This document shows, piece by piece, positions 28,313 to 37,187 of a stretch of DNA of 57,645 nt (positions within the stretch are counted from its first letter, which is position 1; the number at the start of each line of letters is the position of its first letter). Under the pieces are notes generated by a model. That model saw only the letters and a program-made list of their open reading frames with translations, did no database searches and was not told the origin of the DNA. This stretch comes from Aphanocapsa lilacina HA4352-LM1. GTDB taxonomy: Bacteria > Cyanobacteriota > Cyanobacteriia > Gloeobacterales > Gloeobacteraceae. The position numbers and the translations under genes were made by a program. The stretch spans positions 1-57,645 of the forward strand of contig JAHHGR010000023.1 of assembly GCA_019359725.1 (NCBI GenBank). Direction: 5' to 3'.

Positions 28313-30310
28313 ATGTCCGTTTTTCTCGAAGTCGAACAGATCGACAAAGTCTTCTCTCTGCCGGGAGGCGGCAACTACATCGCCCTCAAAGGTGTGGAAT
28401 TGACCGTGCGTCAGGGCGAATTCGTCTCGCTCATCGGCCATTCCGGCTGCGGCAAGTCGACTTTGCTCAACATCGTCGCGGGTCTCGACCGCCCGAGCAC
28501 CGGTCGCGTGGCCCTCGCCGGCCGGCCGGTGCTTGGCCCTGGCCCCGACCGGATGGTGGTTTTTCAGAATTACTCGCTGCTGCCCTGGCTCACGGTGCGC
28601 GAGAACATCGCCCTGGCCGTGGACGAGGTCTACACCGACAAATCCAAAAAAGAGCGCGAGGAAATTGTCCGCTCCCACATCCAGCTGGTCGGACTTACCC
28701 CGGCCGCCGACAAAAAGCCCGCCCAACTGTCGGGCGGCATGAAGCAGCGCGTCGCCATCGCCCGGGCGCTTTCTATCCGCCCCGAGTTGTTGCTCCTTGA
28801 TGAGCCGTTCGGCGCCCTCGACGCCCTTACCCGCGGCAATCTCCAGGAGCAGTTGATGCGCATCTGCGAGGAGACCGGCGCCACCTGCATGATGGTCACC
28901 CACGATGTGGACGAGGCGTTGCTGCTGTCCGATCGCATCGTCATGCTCACCAACGGCCCCCAGTCGCGCATCGGCCAGATCCTGGAGGTGCCCTTCGAAC
29001 GCCCGCGCACACGCCTGGAGGTGGTCAACCACCCGAACTACTACAGCCTGCGCAGCGAGATGCTCTATTTTCTGGGCCAGCAAAAGCGCATCAAGCAGCT
29101 GCGCTCCCGCCAGAAGGGTCCCATCGCCCGCCACGGTCTGGAGAAAGTCAACCTTGAAGTGGGCTATTTGCCTCTTACCGCCTGCGCGCCGCTGGTGGTG
29201 GCCAAAGAAAAGGGATTTTTCAACCGTCACGGTCTGGAAGAAGTGACTCTGGTGCGCGAGCCGAGCTGGCGGGCGGTGGTGGACGGGGTGGCCGGGGGCT
29301 ATATCGACGCGGCCCAGATGCCCGCCGGGATGCCCCTGTGGTTTACTCTGGGGGGCCACGAGGACAAGCCTTTGCCGGTGGTGACCTCACTGACCCTCTC
29401 GCGCAACGGCAACGCCGTTACCCTGGGTAAAAAATTTCTTGACCTGGGTGTCTTCAGCCAGGCGGACTTAAAGGCCTACTTGCAGCGCACCGCCCGCGAC
29501 CGCCACACCTTCGGCCTGGTCCACCCGGCCTCGATGCACAACTTGCTGTTGCGCCACTGGCTTGCCACAGGCGGCATCCACCCGGACCGGGACGTGGATC
29601 TGACCACGCTGCCGCCCGCCCAGATGATTGCCAACCTCAAAGTCGGCAACATCGACGGCTTTTGCATCGGTGAACCCTGGAACATCCGGGCCGCCGCCGA
29701 GGGCATCGGCTTTACGGTCGCGACGGATCTGGAGATCTGGCCTGGCCACCCGGGCAAGGTGCTGGGGGTGCGCGAGGACTGGGCGCAGACCTACCCCAAT
29801 ACCCACCTGGCCCTCATCAAAGCGCTCATCCAAGCTTGCTTGTACTGCGCCGAGGAAGCGAACGCCGAGGAGATCCGCGGCCTTTTGTGCCGCGACGAGT
29901 ACCTGGGGGCCGATCCCGCCTATGTCCAGTTGGGGGAGGGCGAATCGAACACCTGTGCTCTCGGCAAGGACCGCCTCCAGTACGCCCACCACCTGTTTGC
30001 CGGTGCCGGGGTGAACCGCCCCAGCCGCACCGAGCAACTGTGGATCCTCACCCAGATGGCTCGCTGGGGGGATGTGCCCTTCCCGCGCAACTGGGTGGAG
30101 GTGATCGAGCGGGTCTGCCGGGTGCAGGCTTTCAGCACCGCTTCGCGCGAGTTGGGGCTCGAAGTCGATTACCGGCGCGGTCCCATCCGTCTGGCCGACG
30201 GCACCCCCTTCGACGCCGACGACCCGCTGGGTTACCTCAAGGCGCTTGAGATCAAAAGCGACGTCTATATCGCCGAGGTGCCCTTGCCCGCAAGCCTCGC
30301 CGCCCGCTGA
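28313..30310 (+). CDS. cmpC: ABC transporter ATPase fused to a CmpA-like domain (CmpC)
   Basis: ATG 28313 is preferred to an upstream in-frame GTG (28298) because GGAG lies 9 bases before it. The 665-residue protein has an ATPase domain at about residues 1-260, with Walker A GHSGCGKST, signature LSGGMKQRVAIARAL and Walker B LLLLDEPFG. A C-terminal domain at about 280-660 is homologous to CmpA (GYLPLTACAPLVVAKEKGFF, then GNIDGFCIGEPWNIRA). This two-domain layout is specific to the NrtC/CmpC type, where the C-terminal domain acts as a regulatory substrate sensor. It follows the carbonic anhydrase gene by 19 bases. Confidence 0.92.
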   Translation: MSVFLEVEQIDKVFSLPGGGNYIALKGVELTVRQGEFVSLIGHSGCGKSTLLNIVAGLDRPSTGRVALAGRPVLGPGPDRMVVFQNYSLLPWLTVRENIALAVDEVYTDKSKKEREEIVRSHIQLVGLTPAADKKPAQLSGGMKQRVAIARALSIRPELLLLDEPFGALDALTRGNLQEQLMRICEETGATCMMVTHDVDEALLLSDRIVMLTNGPQSRIGQILEVPFERPRTRLEVVNHPNYYSLRSEMLYFLGQQKRIKQLRSRQKGPIARHGLEKVNLEVGYLPLTACAPLVVAKEKGFFNRHGLEEVTLVREPSWRAVVDGVAGGYIDAAQMPAGMPLWFTLGGHEDKPLPVVTSLTLSRNGNAVTLGKKFLDLGVFSQADLKAYLQRTARDRHTFGLVHPASMHNLLLRHWLATGGIHPDRDVDLTTLPPAQMIANLKVGNIDGFCIGEPWNIRAAAEGIGFTVATDLEIWPGHPGKVLGVREDWAQTYPNTHLALIKALIQACLYCAEEANAEEIRGLLCRDEYLGADPAYVQLGEGESNTCALGKDRLQYAHHLFAGAGVNRPSRTEQLWILTQMARWGDVPFPRNWVEVIERVCRVQAFSTASRELGLEVDYRRGPIRLADGTPFDADDPLGYLKALEIKSDVYIAEVPLPASLAAR

Positions 30311-30334
30311 CGCACCCTACCCACGAGTACTGCT

Positions 30335-31144
30335 ATGATCGCCAATTCCGTCCCGCTTGAACCGCTGCTGGCCATCCGCAACGTCAGCAAATCCTTTGCA
30401 ACCCCAAACGGTCCCTACACGGTGCTGGAGGATGTCAATCTTGCAGTGCGCCAGGGCGAATTTGTCTGTGTGATCGGCCACTCCGGCTGCGGCAAGACCA
30501 CTTTGCTCAATATGGTGGCGGGCTTTACCACCCCCAGCTCGGGTGAGGTGCTCCTGCGCTCTAAGCCCATCGCCCGGCCGGGTCCTGACCGGATGGTGGT
30601 TTTTCAGGGCTACGCGCTGTTGCCGTGGCTGTCAGCCTTCGAAAACATTTATCTGGCCGTCGACGCGGTCTGGCCCACCAAGTCCAGAAGCGAAAAAACG
30701 ACCATCGTGCAGACCAACCTGGCGCGGGTAGGTCTGTCGGATGCGGCCGAGAAGAAGCCCGCCCAACTGTCCGGCGGTATGAAGCAGCGCGTCGCCATTG
30801 CCCGAGCGCTTTCCATCCAACCGGAGGTGCTCATCCTGGACGAACCTTTCGGCGCTCTCGACGCCATTACTAAAGAAGAACTCCAAGAGCAACTGTTGCA
30901 AATCTGGAATACCAGCCGCGCCACGGTGCTGATGATCACGCACGATATTGACGAAGCGCTCTTTTTGGCCGACCGGCTGGTGATGATGACCAACGGTCCG
31001 GCCGCCCATATCGGCGAGGTAATGACGATTCCTTTTGCCCGGCCGCGCAACCGCACCCGGATCATGGAAGACCCGCGCTACTACGACCTGCGCAACCACG
31101 CCCTGGATTTTCTTTATCGCCGCTTCGCCCACCAGAGCGACTAA
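30335..31144 (+). CDS. cmpD: ABC transporter ATPase CmpD
   Basis: A 269-residue single-domain ATPase with Walker A GHSGCGKTT, signature LSGGMKQRVAIARAL and Walker B VLILDEPFGALDA. It is about 50% identical by eye to the ATPase half of CmpC, as expected for the NrtD/CmpD partner. It is the last gene of the cmp operon. Its stop codon overlaps the stop codon of ccmO on the opposite strand, leaving no intergenic DNA. Confidence 0.9.
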   Translation: MIANSVPLEPLLAIRNVSKSFATPNGPYTVLEDVNLAVRQGEFVCVIGHSGCGKTTLLNMVAGFTTPSSGEVLLRSKPIARPGPDRMVVFQGYALLPWLSAFENIYLAVDAVWPTKSRSEKTTIVQTNLARVGLSDAAEKKPAQLSGGMKQRVAIARALSIQPEVLILDEPFGALDAITKEELQEQLLQIWNTSRATVLMITHDIDEALFLADRLVMMTNGPAAHIGEVMTIPFARPRNRTRIMEDPRYYDLRNHALDFLYRRFAHQSD

Positions 31145-31878
31145 CGCTCGGGAGTTTTGGCGGGCAGCTCCAACAATTCGCCTACTTCCTGGCGCACCAG
31201 GCTCGGCAAACGCAACGGTTCGGGCACTTCGAGCAAGGCCGGGGACAGCGGCAGCGATTGCTCCAGTTCGTCGAGGGGACGGGGAATAACCATAACCGCG
31301 TGCAGTTCGCCGATGCGCTCGGCTTCTTTCATGCCGGCGTCGATGGCGTAGATCACATCGGCGACGTGGCCCTGGATAATCACTGTGCACAGACCGGCAC
31401 CGATTTTCTCGTAGCCGATGAGGTGCACCTCGGCGGCGCGCAGCATCGTGTTGCTAGCCCCCACCAGCGCCGGAAACCCGCGGGTTTCCAACAGACCGAT
31501 CGCCTGGTTGCTGAAGTGGCTGAAAGCCTGCTTGCGGGCGTAGCGGGGGATGCGGCTGTTGATGGGCAGCACCGCCTCAAGATTGGCAAGGGGCCGGGGG
31601 ATGATCGAAGAAGTGACCAACTGACCGAACTCCTTGGCCGTCTGCACCCCCGCCTCGACGGCCAGGCGGACATCGGAGGTCTTGCCCCGCACCACGGCAG
31701 TACAGTACCCGCCGCCCACCTTTTCGTAGCCTACCAGGATTACCCCGGCGGACTTGAGCATCGCGTCGGCGGTCCCGACGATCGCGGGATAACTGGAGGT
31801 CGAAACCAGACCGAGGGCGCTTTCCATTACAAATCCTGACTCACGCCATGGCAAAGGCGCGGCAATCCTCTCAATCAT
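31141..31878 (-). CDS. ccmO: Carboxysome shell protein CcmO (tandem BMC domains)
   Basis: A 245-residue protein with two bacterial microcompartment domains, at about residues 18-105 and 125-212, each showing the pattern TSSYPAIVGTADAMLKSAGV / TRGFPALVGASNTMLRAAEV. Pore-loop motifs are KVGGGY and KIGAGL. Tandem-BMC CcmO is an essential shell component of beta-carboxysomes. An AGGAG site precedes the ATG. It is the last gene of the ccmKKLMNO operon, 75 bases after ccmN. The 3' end overlaps the cmpD stop codon on the other strand. Confidence 0.92.
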   Translation of the reverse strand: MIERIAAPLPWRESGFVMESALGLVSTSSYPAIVGTADAMLKSAGVILVGYEKVGGGYCTAVVRGKTSDVRLAVEAGVQTAKEFGQLVTSSIIPRPLANLEAVLPINSRIPRYARKQAFSHFSNQAIGLLETRGFPALVGASNTMLRAAEVHLIGYEKIGAGLCTVIIQGHVADVIYAIDAGMKEAERIGELHAVMVIPRPLDELEQSLPLSPALLEVPEPLRLPSLVRQEVGELLELPAKTPER

Positions 31879-31953
31879 AGCTCCTCCGTTTTGCCCGCCC
31901 GGATACGTTGCGGCAGTTTTGCAGGATGGGCGTGGGGCGGAGGATAGGCAAAC

Positions 31954-32547
31954 CTACGTTCCTCCACCGGGGGCAGAATCGGGGTTCTGCAGCGAGACGT
32001 CGTGGGGAAAGAGACTGAGGCGCAGCCGCTCCAGGTACGCCTTGCCCGCCACCGGCGGCTGACCGTTCTGCTGCGGTTCGGGGAGTGCCGCCTGCACCGG
32101 CGGGTCCAAACCGGCCGCAAGCGCCTGGTTGGGATCGCGCGGAGCTGGAGCGGCGGGAACGACGTGGGGTTGCGCCGTTGCCGCAGGCAGGGCCTCGGCG
32201 GAGCGGCCGACCTGGCCGACTAGCGAATTGGGGGGAACCACCTGGCCAGGAGCGATGTCGGGATTGAGCAGGGTCGTGGCGGTGCCGACGCAGGCGTCGG
32301 CGCCGATTTTACCTCTGCCCACCACCAGCACCCCTGCTCCAAGACTGGCCCCCGAGCCTACTTCGAGGGTCCCCTGATGGGCATGCAGGATAGCTCCCAT
32401 GCCGATGCACGCTCCTGAGCCAATCACGATGCGGCTGTCGGGGTCAGCCCGCAGTAGAGCGCCGGAGGCGACGGCCGCGCCGGGATGGATGGTCACATCG
32501 CCGCTTGTGTAGGCGTTAGCGTCCCAGGGCGGTGGCAGAGAAGCCAT
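31954..32547 (-). CDS. ccmN: Carboxysome assembly protein CcmN
   Basis: A 197-residue protein with an N-terminal left-handed beta-helix of hexapeptide repeats (about residues 15-110, including IVIGSGACIGMGAIL). A Pro/Ala-rich linker follows, then a C-terminal amphipathic encapsulation peptide at about 170-185 (AYLERLRLSLFPHDVS). In other cyanobacteria the hexapeptide domain binds CcmM and the peptide binds the CcmK shell, bridging cargo and shell. It starts four bases after the ccmM stop. A short tail after the encapsulation peptide (about 12 residues) extends beyond what is usual. Confidence 0.9.
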   Translation of the reverse strand: MASLPPPWDANAYTSGDVTIHPGAAVASGALLRADPDSRIVIGSGACIGMGAILHAHQGTLEVGSGASLGAGVLVVGRGKIGADACVGTATTLLNPDIAPGQVVPPNSLVGQVGRSAEALPAATAQPHVVPAAPAPRDPNQALAAGLDPPVQAALPEPQQNGQPPVAGKAYLERLRLSLFPHDVSLQNPDSAPGGGT

Positions 32548-32551
32548 CGGT

Positions 32552-34558
32552 TCAGGGCCGCTGGATGATCAGTTCAGCCACGCGGCGCTTGGCCTTGGGA
32601 TCGATGCCAATCAACCGCACGTACTCGCCCGCGTGCTCGCGCAACACGTTCTCCAGCGCCGCTGCCGCCTCCGGCTCGCGGGCCGCCTGGATCGCCGGGC
32701 CGCTTACCCACGAGTTGGCCCTGAAGCGGCGGGCATCGGCAAATTCGACCCCAATCCGATGGCCCTGGCCGAGTAGATGCCGCAACTGATCGAGCACCTC
32801 GCTGCTGAGCGAACTGCTGCGCATCGGGCCGGGTGCGTGTGCCGGTGCGGGACTGTAGCCGCCCGCAGCCGGTGCGCTCGCAGTGGTAGACCCCCCCGAG
32901 ACAGGCTTGCCGTCGGGGCGCTGGATGATAGTCTCGCTCACGCGGCGCTTGGCCTTGGGATCGATGCCGATCAACCGCACGTATTCGCCCGCGTGCTCGC
33001 GCAACACGTTCTCCAGGGCGCTCACCACCTCCGGCTCGCGGGCCGCCTGGATCGCCGGGCCGCTCACCCACGAGTTGGCCCTGAAGCGCCGCTCGTCGGC
33101 AAATTCGACCGCGAGGCGACATCCCTGGGCAAGCAGGGAGCGCACCGTGGCGAGCACGGCGGCATCGAGCATGCCGCCCCCGCCACTCCGATGGCTGACG
33201 GTGTTGTAGCCCTGGGTTGGAGCGGCGGCTCCCCCAGTCGGCCGCTTGCCGTTGGGGTGCTGAATAATCGTCTCGGCCACGCGGCGCTTGGCCTTGGGAT
33301 CGATGCCGATCAGGCGCACGTATTCGCCTGCGTGCTCCTGCAGACAGCCTTCGAGGGCGGCGAGCACCTCCGGTGCGCGGGTGGCGGCAATCGGTGCGCA
33401 ACTCTGCCAGGAATTGGCCCGGAAGCGGCGCTCGTCGGCGTGCTCGGTGCCGATGCGATAGCCCTGCGAGAGGAGCGAGTGTACCTGTTGGGCTGCCTCG
33501 GAACTCAACAGGCCACCGTTGTCGGGCCGGTAGGAACCGCCCGCGGGCGTGGCCGGGGTTGCAGCGAACTTGCCGCCGCTGACGTTAGCCTCGATCGGTT
33601 TGCCGTCGGGGCGCTGGATGATAGTCTCGCTCACGCGGCGCTTGGCCTTGGGATCGATGCCGATCAACCGCACGTATTCGCCCGCGTGCTCGCGCAACAC
33701 GTTCTCCAGGGCGCTCACCACCTCCGGCTCGCGGGCCGCCTGGATCGCCGGGCCGCTCACCCACGAGTTGGCCCTGAAGCGCCGCTCGTCGGCAAATTCG
33801 ACCGCGAGGCGACATCCCTGGGCAAGCAGGGAGCGCACCGTGGCGAGGGTTTGACTGGTCATGAACATACTGCTTACCTGAGCGTGGGTTCTGGGAGTGG
33901 GTTTGCCGTTGGTGCCCGGCGGCGCCGGGCTGCTCTCGTCGCGAATCGGCACGATGCACTCGATGTCGGCGGCGCAGCGATAGCCCTGGCGCAACGCATC
34001 GTTGATGCCGATGACGTGCTTGGCGAAGTGGATGTCGATATCCTGGGCGTCGGGCAGGCGGTTGGCCTGCTGCTGGGTGGTAATCACCGCGCCGGAGGGC
34101 ACGTACTTGCCGGGCGGGATCTCCACATCCTGCACCAACGCGTGCATCATCACGATGCAGCCTTTGCCCACCCGGGCGTTGAAGATTGTCGAGCGAAAAC
34201 CGATGAAGCAATCGTCGCCGACGTAGCAAGGCCCGTGGATGAGGGCCATGTGGGTAATCGAGGTGTTCGAGCCGACCCACACCGAGTAGGATTGGCCGTC
34301 GTCGCCGTTGACCCGTCCTTCCTGCAGGCCGTGGATGACCACGCCATCCTGGATGTTGGTGTTGGCACCAATGTGAAAGGGTGAACCCTCGTCCGCACGA
34401 ATTGAGGTTCCCGGCGAGACCAGTACGTTGGCGCTGATGCGCACATCGCCGATGATCTGCGAGAAACTGTGTACGTAGGCGGACGGATCGATTGCGGCCT
34501 CAGCCAACCGTCTCGACCACGGGGTAGGGGGAGCCGCGAGGCGGCTTTGTGCAACCAT
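32552..34558 (-). CDS. ccmM: Carboxysome scaffold CcmM with four Rubisco small-subunit-like domains
   Basis: ATG 34558 has GGAGG 8 bases upstream; an adjacent TTG is not used. The 668-residue protein has an N-terminal gamma carbonic anhydrase domain (about 20-210) keeping the three zinc histidines, His76, His103 and His108. The cysteine pair Cys195/Cys201 corresponds to the redox-regulating disulfide known in active CcmM enzymes. Four small-subunit-like domains follow at about 240-325, 355-440, 471-556 and 583-668, each ending in [17 protein letters not shown]; these crosslink Rubisco. Domains 1 and 3 are identical over 248 bases. An internal start for a short form could exist but no clear site was pinned down. 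Confidence 0.95.
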   Translation of the reverse strand: MVAQSRLAAPPTPWSRRLAEAAIDPSAYVHSFSQIIGDVRISANVLVSPGTSIRADEGSPFHIGANTNIQDGVVIHGLQEGRVNGDDGQSYSVWVGSNTSITHMALIHGPCYVGDDCFIGFRSTIFNARVGKGCIVMMHALVQDVEIPPGKYVPSGAVITTQQQANRLPDAQDIDIHFAKHVIGINDALRQGYRCAADIECIVPIRDESSPAPPGTNGKPTPRTHAQVSSMFMTSQTLATVRSLLAQGCRLAVEFADERRFRANSWVSGPAIQAAREPEVVSALENVLREHAGEYVRLIGIDPKAKRRVSETIIQRPDGKPIEANVSGGKFAATPATPAGGSYRPDNGGLLSSEAAQQVHSLLSQGYRIGTEHADERRFRANSWQSCAPIAATRAPEVLAALEGCLQEHAGEYVRLIGIDPKAKRRVAETIIQHPNGKRPTGGAAAPTQGYNTVSHRSGGGGMLDAAVLATVRSLLAQGCRLAVEFADERRFRANSWVSGPAIQAAREPEVVSALENVLREHAGEYVRLIGIDPKAKRRVSETIIQRPDGKPVSGGSTTASAPAAGGYSPAPAHAPGPMRSSSLSSEVLDQLRHLLGQGHRIGVEFADARRFRANSWVSGPAIQAAREPEAAAALENVLREHAGEYVRLIGIDPKAKRRVAELIIQRP
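32907..33847 (-). repeat. 248-bp identical direct repeats inside ccmM
   Basis: 32907-33154 and 33600-33847 match at every base, with an offset of 693 bases (231 codons). They encode the third and first small-subunit-like domains respectively. The domain between them differs clearly, so the identity points to recent gene conversion or segmental duplication. Confidence 0.85.
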
Positions 34559-34588
34559 CAACCGATTCCTCCAAACGCATTCAACCTG

Positions 34589-34891
34589 CTAGCGGTACTG
34601 GTCTTTTTTGCTGTAGAGCGAGCGGTTGTCGACGCTGACCGTGTCGATGATGCCGATCACTACCGCGTCGACCGGACGCTTTTCACTGCCCACCACCTGC
34701 CTGGCCGCACTGCCGCGGCTGAACAGTACCCATTCGTCGAGTCCGGCCCCGACGCCGTCGGCCGCCACTTCGTATTGCGGAAGCGGCTGGCCGGCCTCAT
34801 CGATAAGCTGCAGCAGCAGAAATTTTACCCCGACCATGCTGGGCTCCTTTTGCGTGCTGACCACCGTGCCTCGGACTCTGCCAATCTGCAT
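34589..34891 (-). CDS. ccmL: Carboxysome vertex protein CcmL
   Basis: A 100-residue pentameric EutN/CcmL-family protein that caps shell vertices. It shows the N-terminal [26 protein letters not shown] and the C-terminal VIGIIDTVSV. Its start overlaps the stop of the upstream ccmK by one base (TGATG), so translation is likely coupled. It is followed by ccmM after 30 bases. Confidence 0.95.
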   Translation of the reverse strand: MQIGRVRGTVVSTQKEPSMVGVKFLLLQLIDEAGQPLPQYEVAADGVGAGLDEWVLFSRGSAARQVVGSEKRPVDAVVIGIIDTVSVDNRSLYSKKDQYR

Positions 34892-35232
34892 CAGGGTCTG
34901 CCGTAGGGACGAATGGAGTTGACACCCTCGCGGAACTGCTCGACCGCCTCGGTGTAGCGGATGGGCAGCACGTATTCGAGGTTCTCGTGGGGACGGGCGA
35001 TGATGTGGTGCGAGAGCAACTGACCGCCGTAGACGCGCTTGATTGACTCAATGCCTGCCGCCACCGAAGCCTGCACCTCCGATACATCCCCGCGCACGAT
35101 CACCGTGACCCGGCCACTGCTGATTTTTTCGTAGCCCACCAAAGTGACGCGGGCCGCTTTGACCATCGCATCCGCCGCCTCGACCACGGCCGGAAAACCC
35201 AAGGTTTCAATCATGCCAACTGCAACTGCCAT
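34891..35232 (-). CDS. ccmK: Carboxysome shell hexamer CcmK (second copy)
   Basis: The start is ATG 35232 with an AGGAGG site; the longer open frame upstream overlaps the other ccmK and is not used. The 113-residue single BMC-domain protein has [20 protein letters not shown] and pore motif KISSGR, compared with KIGSGR in its neighbour. It also carries a longer C-terminal tail ([12 protein letters not shown]). Both features suggest a shell hexamer with slightly different pore or edge properties. Confidence 0.95.
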   Translation of the reverse strand: MAVAVGMIETLGFPAVVEAADAMVKAARVTLVGYEKISSGRVTVIVRGDVSEVQASVAAGIESIKRVYGGQLLSHHIIARPHENLEYVLPIRYTEAVEQFREGVNSIRPYGRP

Positions 35233-35269
35233 TCGGATTCCTCCTAAAAAAACACGCAAATACAACCCG

Positions 35270-35578
35270 TCAAGTTCGGAATTGCTCAACTGCTTCGGTG
35301 TAGCGAATCGGCAACACGTACTCGAGGTTCTCGTGGGGACGAGCAATGATGTGTGTCGAAAGTATCTCGCCGCCGTTCACCCGCTTGGCCGACTCAACAC
35401 CAGCCGATACCGAAGCTTGCACCTCGGATACATCGCCGCGCACGATCACCGTGACCCGGCCGCTGCCAATCTTTTCGTAACCGACGAGCGTCACCCGGGC
35501 CGCTTTGACCATCGCGTCCGCCGCCTCGACGACGGCCGGAAAGCCCTTGGTTTCGATCATTCCAACAGCAATAGGCAT
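35270..35578 (-). CDS. ccmK: Carboxysome shell hexamer CcmK (first copy)
   Basis: The first gene of the ccm operon, a 102-residue single BMC-domain protein starting [19 protein letters not shown], with CcmK2-type pore motif KIGSGR. CGGGAGG lies about 7 bases before ATG 35578. The second ccmK begins 38 bases after it. The two copies are nearly identical over the core BMC domain, indicating a tandem duplication, and together form the hexameric facets. Confidence 0.95.
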   Translation of the reverse strand: MPIAVGMIETKGFPAVVEAADAMVKAARVTLVGYEKIGSGRVTVIVRGDVSEVQASVSAGVESAKRVNGGEILSTHIIARPHENLEYVLPIRYTEAVEQFRT

Positions 35579-35729
35579 GAACAACCTCCCGTGCATTTCG
35601 CGCAGTCAAACATAACAGTTTGTGGCGAAAATTGTGAGGGAATACTCATCGCTTTTCGGAGGCGAAAATCCTGGGTATTCCTAGCTTATAGAATAAGACC
35701 ACGCCTGCCCGAATGCAATATTAGCGACG

Positions 35730-35735
35730 ATTATA
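35730..35735 (-). promoter_or_regulatory. Candidate -10 box (TATAAT) for the ccm operon
   Basis: On the minus strand, AAAGTATAAT lies about 150 bases before the first ccmK start in an AT-rich stretch (35690-35760). The -35 region is weak. The remaining leader (35579-35729) has no ATAGAT-type LysR element. The 10-base context equals that upstream of ndhF4. Confidence 0.4.
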
Positions 35736-35878
35736 CTTTCATATCTTTTAAATCAGGCTTGCTTATATGGCGACGGGTCGATACTGGTGCCGCCGCAGTT
35801 CTCCCCGCTCCAAAATCGCCGGCGGTGCAGGTTGACACTGGCTCCGCCTTCAGGCAAAGATGGTATTTGCGCAAGTAA

Positions 35879-35952
35879 GGCCCCGTAGCTCAATTGGTTA
35901 GAGCGCCGCCCTGTCACGGCGGAGGTTGACGGTTCGAGCCCGTTCGGGGTCG
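35879..35952 (+). tRNA. tRNA-Asp (GTC)
   Basis: A 74-base cloverleaf. The acceptor stem GGCCCCG pairs with CGGGGTC, including one G-U pair, and the discriminator is G. The anticodon arm CCGCC-CTGTCAC-GGCGG gives anticodon GTC. The T arm carries GGTTCGAGCCC. CCA is not encoded. It is transcribed away from the ccm operon. Confidence 0.95.
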
Positions 35953-35999
35953 CTAATTTATTGCATGGTTTCAGGGATCGAACCCTGACGCCTATCGCC

Positions 36000-37164
<1,165 letters not shown>

Positions 37165-37187
<23 letters not shown>

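Noticed and set aside
25258..31144. Nitrate transporter nrtABCD as an alternative identity for the ABC operon
   Set aside because: The families are close and I cannot exclude nitrate, but no nirA or narB is nearby, while carbonic anhydrase, carboxysome and CO2-regulator genes are. Bicarbonate is the better reading.
32532..33854. Repeated similar + strand frames, suggesting a repeat-protein family or CRISPR-like array
   Set aside because: They are antisense images of the four CcmM small-subunit-like domains; repeat units are about 350 bases and coding, not a CRISPR.
32777..34384. 535-codon open frame antisense to ccmM
   Set aside because: Repeats follow the ccmM domain repeats in antisense; no independent homology or ribosome binding site.
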